From the NCBI GenBank assembly GCA_030424595.1, contig JAUHWG010000006.1, forward strand, positions 281,058 through 345,057: a DNA stretch of 64,000 bases, given 5' to 3'. How positions within the stretch are numbered: position 1 is the first letter of the stretch; every line of letters starts with the position of its first letter. A program made the translations under genes and the position numbers. A model generated the notes under the pieces. It was not told where the DNA came from. It did no database searches and saw nothing but the letters and a program-made list of their open reading frames with translations. This DNA is from Polyangia bacterium. Its GTDB lineage: Bacteria; Myxococcota_A; Polyangia; Nannocystales; Nannocystaceae. This document shows positions 54,626 to 63,905 of this stretch, in pieces.

Positions 54626-54737
54626 GGGGCGATGTGTCCGCGGGGCGATGTGTCCGCGGGGCGATGTGTCCGCGGGGCGATGTGTCCGCGGGGCGATGTG
54701 TCCGCGGGGCGATGTGTCCGCGGGGCGATGTGTTCGC
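54626..54737 (+). repeat. 16-bp tandem repeat x7, seeded from the P450 gene end
   Basis: Seven copies of ggggcgatgtgtccgc (last with one change). Just before it, 54604-54627 repeats the 3' coding end of the P450 gene (54797-54822; identical apart from a 2-nt indel), and the repeat unit itself resembles the following P450 bases (gtccgcggggcgat). Period 16 is not a multiple of three, so this is non-coding. Confidence 0.95.
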
Positions 54738-54782
54738 GGGTCGGCGACCTCGGACTCCCGAGTGCCGCGAGCGATGGCCCCG

Positions 54783-56147
54783 CTAGCCGCCCTGTTGTGG
54801 CCGCAGGCGCAGGCGAAAGCGGATCGGCGTCCGCGGGGCGATCGGCGCCTGGAAGCGGTGGCGCTCGTCGCTGTTCCCCGGCAGGGGCTTGATGTCGTAG
54901 CGCTGGCTCAGGAGGGAGACGATGATCTTCGCCTCCAAGAGCGAGAAGTGCTGACCGACGCAGCTCCGGGGCCCGGTGATGAAGGGCAACCACCGGTAGC
55001 CGACGCTCTCCCCCGAGAGGAAGCGCTCCGGGTCAAAGCGGCGGGGCTCGGGCCAGTGCTCGGGGTCGAGGTGGACCGCCTGGAGGTGGAGCATCAGGCG
55101 GGTCCCGGCGGCGATCCGATGCTCCCCGGCGACGTCGTCGGCGGCGGCGATCCGCGTGACCACAGGGACGATGTTGTAGAGGCGCAGCGCCTCCTTGAGG
55201 CAGGCTTGGGAGTAGGTGAGCTGCTTGAGACCGGCGTAGTCGGGGAGGACGGCGCCCGGGAGGACCGCGTCGGCCTCGGCGCGGACCTTGGCGTAGAGAT
55301 CGGGCTGGCAGGAGAGGGCGTGCAGCGTCCAGGTGAGGGTCGCGCTCGACGTGTCATGGCCGGCGAAGAGCATGGTCTTGAGCTCGTCGCAGAGGAGCTC
55401 GTCGAGCGGCGCCGAGGCGGGCAGCTCGGCGGTCCCCTCCAGGAGCATGTCGAGCATGTCGCGGCGCTCCGGGTCGGGACCGCGCTGGCGACGATCGCTG
55501 ATCTTGCCGCGGAGGAAGGCGCCTAGCTCGCTCAGGCAGCGCCGGTAGCGACGGCGGGCGGGGGAGGGGATCTGGGCCCGGTAGGGGTGCCAGACCCGCT
55601 TGTTGCACTCGGCGACGATAGGCTCGTAGAGGCGCGGGAGGACCTCGTCGCTCTCGTCGGCGTCCATGCCCAGGGTCGCCTCCGCGATCACCTCTAGGGT
55701 GACCAGGCGGAAGGCGCCGCCGACGTCGACAGGGGTGCCCTCCGCGGCGGCGACGTCCCAGCGTTGGATCAGGCGATCGACCGCGCGCTGGGTGATCGCC
55801 GGGACGTCGCGGAGCGCGTCGATGCGGAAGGCCTTGCCGAGGATCGCCCGGTGCCGACGCCACAGCTCGCCGTCGCTGGAGAGGAGCCCGGCGCCGAGGA
55901 CATCGCGAAACACCCCGATCGACGAGGGATCCTTGAGGTAGTTGCGCGGGTTGCCGACCAGCACGTGGCGGATCATCGCCAGGTCCTTGGAGGCGATCCA
56001 GTCGCCGCCCGGCAGGTGGAAGCGGACGACATCGCCGTGCTCGCGGAGCCACCCCTCGGTGACGTCCCAGGGGGAGCCGAACATCAGCGCCGGCATATGG
56101 CCGACGAGGGGCAGCGCGCGGGGTACCTCGGGGATCGGGGCGGTCAT
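54783..56147 (-). CDS. Cytochrome P450
   Basis: About 454 residues from ATG 56147 (MTAPIPEVPRALPLVGHMP); the 65 residues before it are Arg-rich and unlike the family. Heme thiolate loop FITGPRSCVGQHFS (Cys near residue 395), I-helix LFAGHDTSSATLTW (oxygen activation), ExxR as EALRLYNIVP, and PERF in FDPERFLSGE. The proline-rich N-terminus and overall pattern resemble CYP4/CYP102-like or plant-type enzymes rather than the short bacterial class, and no membrane anchor is seen. No redox partner nearby. Substrate unknown; a fatty acid or terpenoid would be usual. Confidence 0.93.
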   Translation of the reverse strand: MTAPIPEVPRALPLVGHMPALMFGSPWDVTEGWLREHGDVVRFHLPGGDWIASKDLAMIRHVLVGNPRNYLKDPSSIGVFRDVLGAGLLSSDGELWRRHRAILGKAFRIDALRDVPAITQRAVDRLIQRWDVAAAEGTPVDVGGAFRLVTLEVIAEATLGMDADESDEVLPRLYEPIVAECNKRVWHPYRAQIPSPARRRYRRCLSELGAFLRGKISDRRQRGPDPERRDMLDMLLEGTAELPASAPLDELLCDELKTMLFAGHDTSSATLTWTLHALSCQPDLYAKVRAEADAVLPGAVLPDYAGLKQLTYSQACLKEALRLYNIVPVVTRIAAADDVAGEHRIAAGTRLMLHLQAVHLDPEHWPEPRRFDPERFLSGESVGYRWLPFITGPRSCVGQHFSLLEAKIIVSLLSQRYDIKPLPGNSDERHRFQAPIAPRTPIRFRLRLRPQQGG

Positions 56148-56376
56148 CGCCGGGGGAGTGTCGGCGGCGAGGCGGGCCGAGGCAAGCGAGGGCGGGCCTT
56201 TCCGACCTGCCCTGTGACCCAGATCGGTGAGCTTGCGGCGGATGACGGAGCGGCAGCCCGCCTTTGAGCGGCGAGCGGGGAGGCCCCGGCGGAGGTTTGG
56301 GCCCGAGAGGCGGCGAGCGGCCCGCGCGTCTCGGCGAGACAAGGACGGACCGGCGGGCTGCCTAGGCCGCGGGCGG

Positions 56377-57252
56377 CTAGACCCAGCCGTAGAGGATCGC
56401 CGTCGACACGATCACGCCGATGACGAAGTTCGCCATGAAGAGCGGATCGCGGAGCATCTCCTCGGTGGGGCTCTCCGCCTCGCTGTCGCGGGTCGTGATC
56501 TGGATGAAGCGGCCGATCCCGAGGACCAGGAAGAGGGTCGTGTAGACCATCTTGTCGGTGCCGAAGAGCTGGGCGACGTGATCGCTCATCGTGTAGGTCG
56601 CGTAGACGCCGACGGTCACGACCGCGAGGGTGTAGAGGATGACCCGCAGCACCTTGGGGCTGTACTTGGCCAGCGCCGCCCGCTGTTTGCTCGCAGACTG
56701 GCCGCTGCTGCTCAGCTCATGCGCGCGCTTGCCGAAGCCGAGGAAGAGCGCGAGGAGGCCGGTGCAGGCGAGGAGCCAGGGGCTCGGCGCGACCTGGAGC
56801 GCGTAGGCGCCGGCCAGGACCCGGAGGATGAAGCCGGCGGCGATCGACGAGACGTCGAGGTAGGCGACGTTCTTGAGCTTGAACGAGTAGGCGACGTTCT
56901 GCGCGAAGTAGATCCCGAGAACCAGGGCGTAGAGCGGCTCTAGCCAGTAGCCGAGGCCGATCGCCAGGGGGACCGCGACCACCGCGAAGGCGCGGGCGAC
57001 CGTGATCGAGAGCCTGCCCGAGGGGAGCGGGCGGTGCTGCTTTTTCGGGTGGGCTCGATCCTTCTCGATGTCGACGATGTCGTTGAGGATGTAGACGCAG
57101 CCGGAGACCAGGGAGAAGAGTGCGACCGCGCCGGCGGTCGTCCACAGGCTCGCCGGGTCGGTCAGCTTCTGGGCGAAGACCAACGGGACAGCGACGAAGA
57201 TGTTCTTGAGCCACTGCCGTGGCCGCAAGGTCTGGACGAGCGGGAGGATCAC
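56377..57252 (-). CDS. UbiA-family prenyl transferase, DPPR-synthase-like
   Basis: 291 residues, seven to nine membrane helices. First motif LRPRQWLKNIFVAVPLVFAQ and the Asp-rich site YILNDIVDIEKDRAHPKKQHRPLPSG (NDxxDxxxD) bind Mg and prenyl diphosphate; the second loop YSFKLKNVAYLDVSSIAAGFILRVLAGAYA is of the branch that includes mycobacterial Rv3806c, which makes decaprenyl-phosphoryl-5-phosphoribose. With DprE1- and DprE2-like genes in the same 8 kb, synthesis of polyprenyl-phosphoryl-arabinose is a fair inference. Other UbiA roles (menaquinone, heme) use different second motifs. Confidence 0.85.
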   Translation of the reverse strand: MILPLVQTLRPRQWLKNIFVAVPLVFAQKLTDPASLWTTAGAVALFSLVSGCVYILNDIVDIEKDRAHPKKQHRPLPSGRLSITVARAFAVVAVPLAIGLGYWLEPLYALVLGIYFAQNVAYSFKLKNVAYLDVSSIAAGFILRVLAGAYALQVAPSPWLLACTGLLALFLGFGKRAHELSSSGQSASKQRAALAKYSPKVLRVILYTLAVVTVGVYATYTMSDHVAQLFGTDKMVYTTLFLVLGIGRFIQITTRDSEAESPTEEMLRDPLFMANFVIGVIVSTAILYGWV

Positions 57253-57659
57253 AGGCCGGACAGACTACCTCATCCGTCATCGGCCCGGTGCAGGCCGAGG
57301 GGCGCGAATTTTCCAAGCCAGGGAGGGCTGCCACCGCAGGGCGAGGGGCCCCTGGGCGCTGGCTCTGCGCGCCGGCGGACGGGGCCGTGATGGGCCGGTA
57401 TGGGCCGGGATAGCCCTGGATGGTGATCGGAGGCGGATCGGGTCGGCGTCGGCGACGGCGCACGGTCGGCGCACGGCCGGCGCAGGAGCGGCGGCGCAGG
57501 AGCGGCTGCGTCGGAGCGGCGGCGCAGGAACAGCGGCGCGGGGGCGAGCCGACGCCGTCGGTGAAAGTCGCGAATGTTGGCGCCGCGCGGGCAGGGCGAC
57601 GATACTCCGGGACCCGCGGAAGCCAGGGCTGACCCTCAGGCGTAGCCGGTGGAGAACCC
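57253..57659. other. GC-rich gap before murJ
   Basis: About 400 bp between divergent UbiA-like and murJ genes. Around 57477-57540 there is a degenerate repeat of gcggcgcaggagcg type. No gene or clear promoter seen; the murJ ribosome site GGAG is at 57651-57654. Confidence 0.5.
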
Positions 57660-59261
57660 GTGCCCGAGACCCTCCGATCATCTGGATCCGTCAGCGTCGC
57701 CGTCGCGATCTCGCGGGTGCTCGGGCTCGTGCGGATGTCGCTCTTCTCGCGGCTCCTCGGCGCGGGGGCGATCGCCGACAGCTACTCGGTCGCCTTTCGC
57801 ATCCCGAACCTCCTGCGCGACCTCTTCGCCGAGGGCGCCCTCTCGAGCGCGTTTGTCCCGACCTTTACGGCGGCGCTGGTCAACGGCGACAAGGACTCCG
57901 CCTATCGCCTGGGAAACCTGGTCTTCTCTGGGCTGCTGATCATCACCGGCCTCCTGAGCACCCTCGGGATCGTCTTCGCCGAGGAGGTGGTCATGCTGAT
58001 CACCGACGGCTGGAGCGCGGAGAAGGTCGTCCAGACCGCGGCGCTGACCCGGGTGATGATGCCGATCCTCGCGCTCGTCAGCCTCGGCGCGGTGTGGATG
58101 GGCATGCTCAACGCCCAAAAGCGCTACCGCCGGCCGGCCTTCGCCCCCGCGATCTTCAACGTCGTCAGCATCCTCGTCGGCCTGGGGCTCTGGTTCGCCG
58201 GCGCCAGAGGGGCGGAGGCGGTGCTGGTCTGGAGCGTCGGCACGCTGGTCGCGGGGGTCGCCCAGACGCTCTACCAGCTGCCCGAGCTGTGGCGCCTCGG
58301 CTATCGCCCGCGCCTGCGGATCGCCGGACTCCTCCGTGATCCCGGGGTCCGCCGGATCGTCCGCCTCATGGTCCCGGCGCTCGTCGGCGTCGCCGCGGTC
58401 CAGCTCAACGTCTTCATCAACACCCGCTTCGCCGCGAGCCTCGGCGACGGCCCGGTCGCCCAGATCGAGTACGCGTTTCGGATCTTCTTCCTGCCGATCG
58501 GGGTCTTCGGCGTCGCCCTCGCGACGGTGACGACGACCCGGGTCTCTGAGGACGCGGCCCGCGGCGATCTCGAGGGGCTCGCCGTCCGCGCGGGCGAGGG
58601 GATAAGCGCGGTCTGGCTCCTCAGCTCCGCGAGCGCGGTCGGCCTCTTCCTCCTCGCCGAGCCGGTGGTCGGCCTCCTCTATGAGGGCGGGCGCTTCACC
58701 GCCGAGGACACCGCGCTCGTCGCCAGGATCCTCCAGGCGTACATGGTGGGGCTCATCCCCTACAGCATGGTGAAGGTCGTCGCGCCCACCTTCTACTCGC
58801 TGGATCGGCCGCGCTTGCCGCTGCTCGCGTCGGTCTCGGCGGTCGCGGTCAACCTCGTCTTCAACGCGCTCACCTACCAGACCCTGGGGGCGCCGGGCCT
58901 TGCCCTGGGGACGTCCCTCGGGGCCGTCGCCAACGTCGCGATCCTGCGGATCGCCCTCCGCCGGGTGGTCGGAGCTTCGAACGCAGACGGCCGCGCGCGC
59001 GAGCTACTTCACCTTGTGATCGCGAACGCGGCGATGGGGGCGGCGATCGTCGTGGCGTGGTGGCCGGTCTCCCTCGGCCTCGAGCGAGCGCGCGAGTACG
59101 GGGGCGCGCTCGCCAGCGGCCTCTTGGCCGTCGCCTTGGCGGTGGTGATCGGCGGCGCCTTCCTCCTCTACACGTCGATCCTGAGCCGCTTTGGCTTTCC
59201 GGGGGCCGAGCTCTTGGCGTCACTGCCGAGCAAGCTGGTCGGACGCCTCCGTCGTCGCTAG
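57660..59261 (+). CDS. murJ: Lipid II flippase MurJ
   Basis: 533 residues, GTG start 5 nt after GGAG. Polytopic (about 14 helices) MATE/MOP-fold flippase for lipid II at the inner membrane. Signatures: ISRVLGLVRMSLFSRLLGAGAIADSYSVAFRIPNLLRDLFAEGALSSAFVP, the central arginines, PVAQIEYAFRIFFLPIGVFGVALATV, LFLLAEPVVGLLYEGGRFT and AYMVGLIPYSMVKVVAPTFYSLDRPRLP. Full length. Essential for peptidoglycan synthesis. Monocistronic here. Confidence 0.95.
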   Translation: MPETLRSSGSVSVAVAISRVLGLVRMSLFSRLLGAGAIADSYSVAFRIPNLLRDLFAEGALSSAFVPTFTAALVNGDKDSAYRLGNLVFSGLLIITGLLSTLGIVFAEEVVMLITDGWSAEKVVQTAALTRVMMPILALVSLGAVWMGMLNAQKRYRRPAFAPAIFNVVSILVGLGLWFAGARGAEAVLVWSVGTLVAGVAQTLYQLPELWRLGYRPRLRIAGLLRDPGVRRIVRLMVPALVGVAAVQLNVFINTRFAASLGDGPVAQIEYAFRIFFLPIGVFGVALATVTTTRVSEDAARGDLEGLAVRAGEGISAVWLLSSASAVGLFLLAEPVVGLLYEGGRFTAEDTALVARILQAYMVGLIPYSMVKVVAPTFYSLDRPRLPLLASVSAVAVNLVFNALTYQTLGAPGLALGTSLGAVANVAILRIALRRVVGASNADGRARELLHLVIANAAMGAAIVVAWWPVSLGLERAREYGGALASGLLAVALAVVIGGAFLLYTSILSRFGFPGAELLASLPSKLVGRLRRR

Positions 59262-59583
59262 CAGCCCGCGGCGAGAGCACACGGCGCTGGCCAGCGCGGG
59301 CAGCGAGGGCTGCCAGAGCCGCCTGTGCCCTCGTCGGTCCCCTGGGCCGCGGGTCCGCGGCTCGCCGTGCGCAGCCGCGGGGGCCGAGCACCCGGGACGG
59401 AGCGCTGGAGAGCGCCCCGGGATCCTGGGGCGGTCGCCAGAGCGCGCAGGCTCGATCATGTCGCGGACGCCTGCGCGAGCGGTCGCGCGTATCTGCCAGT
59501 GGTATGTCGGCGTTTGTTGAGCTGCAACATTCGCGGTGCTGCGCGAGCAGATCGGGTACCATGGAGACCGCCATTTAGGAGTA
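59262..59583. other. Intergenic gap, no gene recognised
   Basis: About 320 bp between murJ and the VWA lipoprotein gene. Only GC-driven shadow frames. A ribosome site AGGAG lies at 59577-59581. Confidence 0.5.
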
Positions 59584-61095
59584 ATGAGACCGATGTACCG
59601 CCGCGTTAGCACACTTATAGCCCTTTCTTTGCTCACCGCTTGCAACGGAGATGACAGCGCGACCGCCTCCAATAGCGACTCCGCGACGACGACCGTGACG
59701 GTGACCGCGACCGCGACGGTGACCGCGACCGCGACCGAGAGCGGGACGATGTCCGGCACGGACACGATGACGTCGATGAGCGGGACGATGAGCGACTCGC
59801 AGAGCGGAACCGACACCGACACCGACACCGCGGGGACCGACAGCGCGACCGACAGCGACAGCGCGACCGACACCGTCGGCGAGTCGGAGACGGTCGGCGA
59901 GACCGACCCCACCGAGGGTCCCGCCTGCGGCAACGGTCAGATCGATCCCGGCGAGGTCTGCGACGACGGGCTCAACGACGGCAGCTACGGATCGTGCTCG
60001 GAGGACTGCTCGGAGCGAGGCCCGTACTGCGGCGACGGCATGGTCTTCGACGGCGCCGAGCTCTGCGATGACGGCAACGAGGTCGACAATGACGCCTGCT
60101 CGAACGCCTGCGGCGCGGACCAGTGCGCCGAGATCATGGTCGTCTTGGAGCCGCTGACGCCGAACGTCATGATGGTCCTCGACAAGTCGGGATCGATGGT
60201 CGTCAACAGCTGGGACCACGACCAGGACGCGAACACCCCGGACATCACCCGCTGGGCCAGCCTCTACGGGGTGGTCGACGACATCCTCACCAACTTCCAG
60301 GACAAGCTGAACTTCGGCGTCACGCTCTTCCCGTCGAAGGCCGCGACCCAGACCTACAGCCAGGCCGCCTGTGTCGTCCAGGGCGTCCCCGAGGTGCCGG
60401 TCGCCGAGCTCAACAAGAACCCGATCCTCGCGGCGATCCCCGCGGCGATGTCCCAGTCGATCTTCGGCGGTACCCCGGCCTCGTCGGGGATGATCACCGC
60501 CCTCGATCACCTGAAGACGCTCGACCCGAAGTTCCCGCGGGCGGTCCTCCTGGTCACCGACGGCGCCGCCAACTGTGATCCCGACGCCAACAGCAACACC
60601 GAGCGCTTCGAGGTCTACGACCAGGGCCTGCACGACGCCGTCAAGTCGGCGTGGACCGACGATGGGATCCCGACCTACGTCGTCGGCATCGACATCTCCA
60701 AGCAGAACACCGGCAACCAGCAGGACGGCAACCCGAACAACATCGTCCCCTACGACAAGCTCAACGAGCTCGCCGTCGACGGTGGCAAGCCGCAGGACGG
60801 CGCCGACAAGTTCTACGCGACGAAGAACCAGATCGACCTCCAGGCGGCGCTCGACCAGATCGCCGAGGACGCGCTCTCCTGCATCGTCTCCCTCGACGAG
60901 CCGCCGGTCTTCCCGCAGAACACCAAGGTCAAGATCGAGGGCATGCTGGTCCCGCCGGTCGACGACTGCACGATGGAGGATGGTTGGGTCTACGTCGACG
61001 ACATGTACAGCGGCATCGAGCTGTGCGGGTCGTGGTGCAACACCCTCAAGGAGACCGGCGAGATCGACGTGGAGTACTACTGCAAGCCGGGCTGA
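59584..61095 (+). CDS. Cys-rich lipoprotein with von Willebrand factor A domain
   Basis: About 503 residues. Starts at ATG 59584 or 59593 (AGGAG is 2 or 11 nt upstream; both imperfect). Signal peptide RRVSTLIALSLLTAC, then NGDDS and a 90-residue Thr/Ser/Asp linker encoded by repetitive DNA. Two Myxococcus-type Cys-rich repeats follow (CGNGQIDPGEVCDDGLNDG, CGDGMVFDGAELCDDGNEVDN). VWA domain from about residue 195: VMMVLDKSGSM (MIDAS DxSxS), GGTPASSGMITALDHL (MIDAS Thr region), AVLLVTDGAANCD (MIDAS Asp), and GIPTYVVGIDI. C-terminal Cys-rich part (CTMEDGWVYVDD...CGSWC). Likely metal-dependent adhesion or matrix protein at the surface. Confidence 0.88.
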   Translation: MRPMYRRVSTLIALSLLTACNGDDSATASNSDSATTTVTVTATATVTATATESGTMSGTDTMTSMSGTMSDSQSGTDTDTDTAGTDSATDSDSATDTVGESETVGETDPTEGPACGNGQIDPGEVCDDGLNDGSYGSCSEDCSERGPYCGDGMVFDGAELCDDGNEVDNDACSNACGADQCAEIMVVLEPLTPNVMMVLDKSGSMVVNSWDHDQDANTPDITRWASLYGVVDDILTNFQDKLNFGVTLFPSKAATQTYSQAACVVQGVPEVPVAELNKNPILAAIPAAMSQSIFGGTPASSGMITALDHLKTLDPKFPRAVLLVTDGAANCDPDANSNTERFEVYDQGLHDAVKSAWTDDGIPTYVVGIDISKQNTGNQQDGNPNNIVPYDKLNELAVDGGKPQDGADKFYATKNQIDLQAALDQIAEDALSCIVSLDEPPVFPQNTKVKIEGMLVPPVDDCTMEDGWVYVDDMYSGIELCGSWCNTLKETGEIDVEYYCKPG

Positions 61096-61116
61096 TCGCC
61101 GCCCGTTTGTGATGAG

Positions 61117-61142
61117 CGAAGGCCGCCCTCGGGCGGCCTTCG
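61117..61142 (+). terminator. Hairpin after the VWA lipoprotein gene
   Basis: Arms 61117-61127 and 61132-61142 (cgaaggccgcc / ggcggccttcg) with a 4-nt loop, 21 nt after the stop, followed by tcgttct. T-run is weak. Confidence 0.65.
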
Positions 61143-61370
61143 TCGTTCTCTGGGCGGCGACCTGCAACGCTCGGCGCCCGCGGCCGAAGAGCGGCGACGA
61201 TGACGACGCGCATAATCGCCCCAGGGGGGAGAACGGAGCTCGACGGCTCGCCGCGAGGACCTCTCCGAGCCGCCAACTATGAACATTGTCTCGGCCGCGC
61301 TGGCCCGGCCCCGAGGCGTTCTCCGCGGGCTTGTTGGACGGGCCCGCAGGTCGGGGGCTATTGTGTCCAC

Positions 61371-63503
61371 ATGTCACCGCTATCGCGCGTCCCGTCGTCT
61401 CCTGTCTACGAGCAACGATTCGGCGAGGGGGGCGAGAGGACGCGGAGGCGAGCGCTGCACAGCTGCGGGATCCTCCTCGCGCTCGTCGGGGCCGCTGCGT
61501 GTAGCGGTGATGACAGCGCGACGACGACGCTCGACACCGCGGGGTCGATCACGATCGGCACGTCGATCACCGGCGCCAGCGGAGCGTCGACGACGGAGGC
61601 GACCGGGACCACAGGGACGACCACCGGCGAGGCCGGCAGCGACAGCTCGACGAGCGACTCGAGCACGAGCGCGGGGACGACCGGGGAGACGACGACAGCG
61701 GGGGAGACCGACACGGGGGGGATCCCCGGCTGCGATGACAATAGCTGTCCGATGGGCCAGTACTGTGACGAGGGGACGGGCGACTGCACGCCCGGCTGCG
61801 ACGGCGACGAGGACTGCACCGATCCGCTGGTCTGCGACCTCGGCAGCAACACCTGCACCGGCTGCACGAGCGACGGCCAGTGCTCGCTCGGGACGATCTG
61901 CGAGGGGGGCAGCTGCGTGCCGGGCTGCAACGACCAGCAGCCCTGCCAGGAGGGGACGACCTGCTGCGCCGGGGGCTGCGTCGACCCGCTCGTCGATCTC
62001 GAGAACTGTGGCGACTGCGGCGTGGTCTGCGAGCCGCCGGCCAACGCCGAGGCTGTCTGCGAGGGCAGCTGCATGATGGGCGAGTGCGCGGACGGCTTCC
62101 TCGACTGCGACCAGAACCCGAACAACGGCTGCGAGACCAAGGGGGCGACCTGCGCCTGCGAGCCCGGGGCGGAGCAGAGCTGCTACACCGGCCCGCAGGG
62201 GACCGAGAACGTCGGCGAGTGCTCCAGCGGTACGCAGGTCTGCAACGATCAGGGGACGGCGTGGGGGCCCTGCGAGGGCGAGAAGAAGCCGGCTGACGAG
62301 ATCTGCGCCGACGGCAAGGACAACAACTGCGACGGCGATGTCGACGAGGATCCGGACGCCGACAACGACGGTTACTCGGTGTGCGGCGGCGACTGCTGCG
62401 ACGCGGTCGGGCCCGAGTGCCTAAACCCGTCGCTCGTGAACCCCGGCGCCTTCGAGGTGATGGGCAACATGGTCGACGACGACTGCGACGGGACCAAGGA
62501 CAACCCGCTGCCGCTGTGCGACCAGAACCTCGCGAGCAACTCGGCGTCGGCGCTGGACTACGCGAAGGCGATCGATCTCTGCCAGTTCACGACCGAGAAC
62601 CCGCCGCAAGAGGACAAGATCTGGGGGGTCATCAGCGGCGGCTTCTCGCGCTCCAACGGATCCGGGACCCCCAACAGCAACGCCCGCTCGATCCGCACCG
62701 GCTTCGGCTCGGTGATCAGCCCTGAGATGGGCAACCACCTGGCGGTGCTGTCGACGGGGCACGCGGCGGACAGCAGCGACTCCAACCCGAACTACGCGCC
62801 CTTCCAGGGGGGCAACGACAACAACGCGGACGCGGCGGTGCCGGGCGATTGGCTGGCGGCGAACGGGGGGAACTTCCCGAACGCGCCGGGCTGTCCCGAT
62901 CCGGCGGGCGGGACGACCGGGCGGGACACGATCCAGCTCAAGCTGCGGGTGCGGGCGCCGACGAACGCCAACTCCTTCAGCGTGATGATGTACTTCTTCT
63001 CGTCGGAGTACCCGGAGTGGGTCTGTAGCCCCTACAACGACTTCTTCGTGACGCTGGTCGACTCCGTCGATCCAGACAACCCGAACGACAAGAACATCGC
63101 GATCTACAAGAGCGGCGGGCAGACGTGGCCGGTGGGGGTGAACCTGGTGTCGGCGGCGGACGGCCTGTTTACGCAGTGCAAGAGCGGGGCGATCAGCTGC
63201 GGGTATCCGCCGCAGAAGACCTACAACGGCTGTGACGGCAACGCGGAGCTGAACGGGACGGGCTTCCACCTGACGAACCCTGCGCCGAAGTTCGGCGGCG
63301 ATCCGGGGTACTGCGGGTCGAACAATCAGGTCGGCGGCGGGACGGGGTGGCTCAACATGAGCGGGAATGTGACGCCCGGGGAGACGATGGAGATTCGCTT
63401 CACGATCTGGGACACGGGGGACGAGTGGTACGACTCGCTGGTGCTGCTGGATGACTGGGAGTGGTCGGTGCAGGCTTCGGAGCCTGGGGTGATCCCGAAC
63501 TGA
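61371..63503 (+). CDS. Large Cys-rich lipoprotein with MopE-type repeat and choice-of-anchor-L domain
   Basis: About 710 residues from ATG 61371. Signal peptide RRRALHSCGILLALVGAAAC, then SGDDSATTT and a Thr/Ser/Gly linker. Several EGF-like or Cys-rich modules follow (CDDNSCPMGQYCDEGTGDC, CTSDGQCSLGTICEGGSC, CCAGGCVDPLVDLENCGDCG), a MopE-type Ca-binding motif (ADEICADGKDNNCDGDVDEDPDADNDGYSVCGGDCCD), and a 300-residue C-terminal domain: TGFGSVISPEMGNHLAVLSTG, FSVMMYFFSSEYPEWVCSPY, NDFFVTLVD, PVGVNLVSAADGLFTQC, GTGWLNMSGNVTPGETMEIR, and WDTGDEWYDSLVLLDDWEW, matching the choice-of-anchor-L type. Surface exposure is inferred. A -10-like TATTGT (61359-61364) ends 6 nt before the ATG. Confidence 0.85.
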   Translation: MSPLSRVPSSPVYEQRFGEGGERTRRRALHSCGILLALVGAAACSGDDSATTTLDTAGSITIGTSITGASGASTTEATGTTGTTTGEAGSDSSTSDSSTSAGTTGETTTAGETDTGGIPGCDDNSCPMGQYCDEGTGDCTPGCDGDEDCTDPLVCDLGSNTCTGCTSDGQCSLGTICEGGSCVPGCNDQQPCQEGTTCCAGGCVDPLVDLENCGDCGVVCEPPANAEAVCEGSCMMGECADGFLDCDQNPNNGCETKGATCACEPGAEQSCYTGPQGTENVGECSSGTQVCNDQGTAWGPCEGEKKPADEICADGKDNNCDGDVDEDPDADNDGYSVCGGDCCDAVGPECLNPSLVNPGAFEVMGNMVDDDCDGTKDNPLPLCDQNLASNSASALDYAKAIDLCQFTTENPPQEDKIWGVISGGFSRSNGSGTPNSNARSIRTGFGSVISPEMGNHLAVLSTGHAADSSDSNPNYAPFQGGNDNNADAAVPGDWLAANGGNFPNAPGCPDPAGGTTGRDTIQLKLRVRAPTNANSFSVMMYFFSSEYPEWVCSPYNDFFVTLVDSVDPDNPNDKNIAIYKSGGQTWPVGVNLVSAADGLFTQCKSGAISCGYPPQKTYNGCDGNAELNGTGFHLTNPAPKFGGDPGYCGSNNQVGGGTGWLNMSGNVTPGETMEIRFTIWDTGDEWYDSLVLLDDWEWSVQASEPGVIPN

Positions 63504-63652
63504 GCGTGGCCTGGTGGCCTGGTGGCCTGGTGGTCCTGGGCTGCGGTTGTTGGACGGGGCGCCGCCTGATCGTAGGGGGCGTCCTGTCTGTTCTCCGGGG
63601 GGCGTTCTTTGGGCGTTGGACTTGGTGGGCTGCGGGGGGGCGAGGCGGTGGT

Positions 63653-63688
63653 GGTGGTGGTTGCGGTGGTGGTTGCGGTGGTGGTTGC
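63653..63688 (+). repeat. 12-bp tandem repeat x3
   Basis: Three exact copies of ggtggtggttgc. Confidence 0.95.
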
Positions 63689-63752
63689 AGGGCTTTGATG
63701 GTTTGCGCGGCTCTGCCTCAGGCGAGGTGCTGTGGGGGCGGGCGGAGGCTGA

Positions 63753-63867
63753 GGCGTAGGCCGGGCGAGGGGGGCATCACTCTCTCAGACAGGTCGGCAC
63801 GCGCGTCGACCCCTAAAGGGGTCGATGCACGGCCTAGACTCGTTCGCGATGCCCCCCTCGCCCGTCC
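63753..63867 (+). repeat. Dispersed palindromic element, copy 2
   Basis: Same 115-bp element as at 5708-5822. Outer arms 63763-63778 (gggcgaggggggcatc) and 63848-63863 (gatgcccccctcgccc) pair perfectly; compared with copy 1 the pair G5732-C5804 has become T63777-A63849. The internal hairpin is unchanged except for the loop, TAAA instead of TGAA. Confidence 0.85.
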
Positions 63868-63905
63868 CCGGCGCTCGTCCTCCCGGTGAGGGAGGCCAGG
63901 GTAGC

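Noticed and set aside
54467..54737. Possible CRISPR array
   Set aside because: Units of 15 and 16 bp are directly adjacent with no unique spacers and no cas genes nearby; simple tandem repeats.
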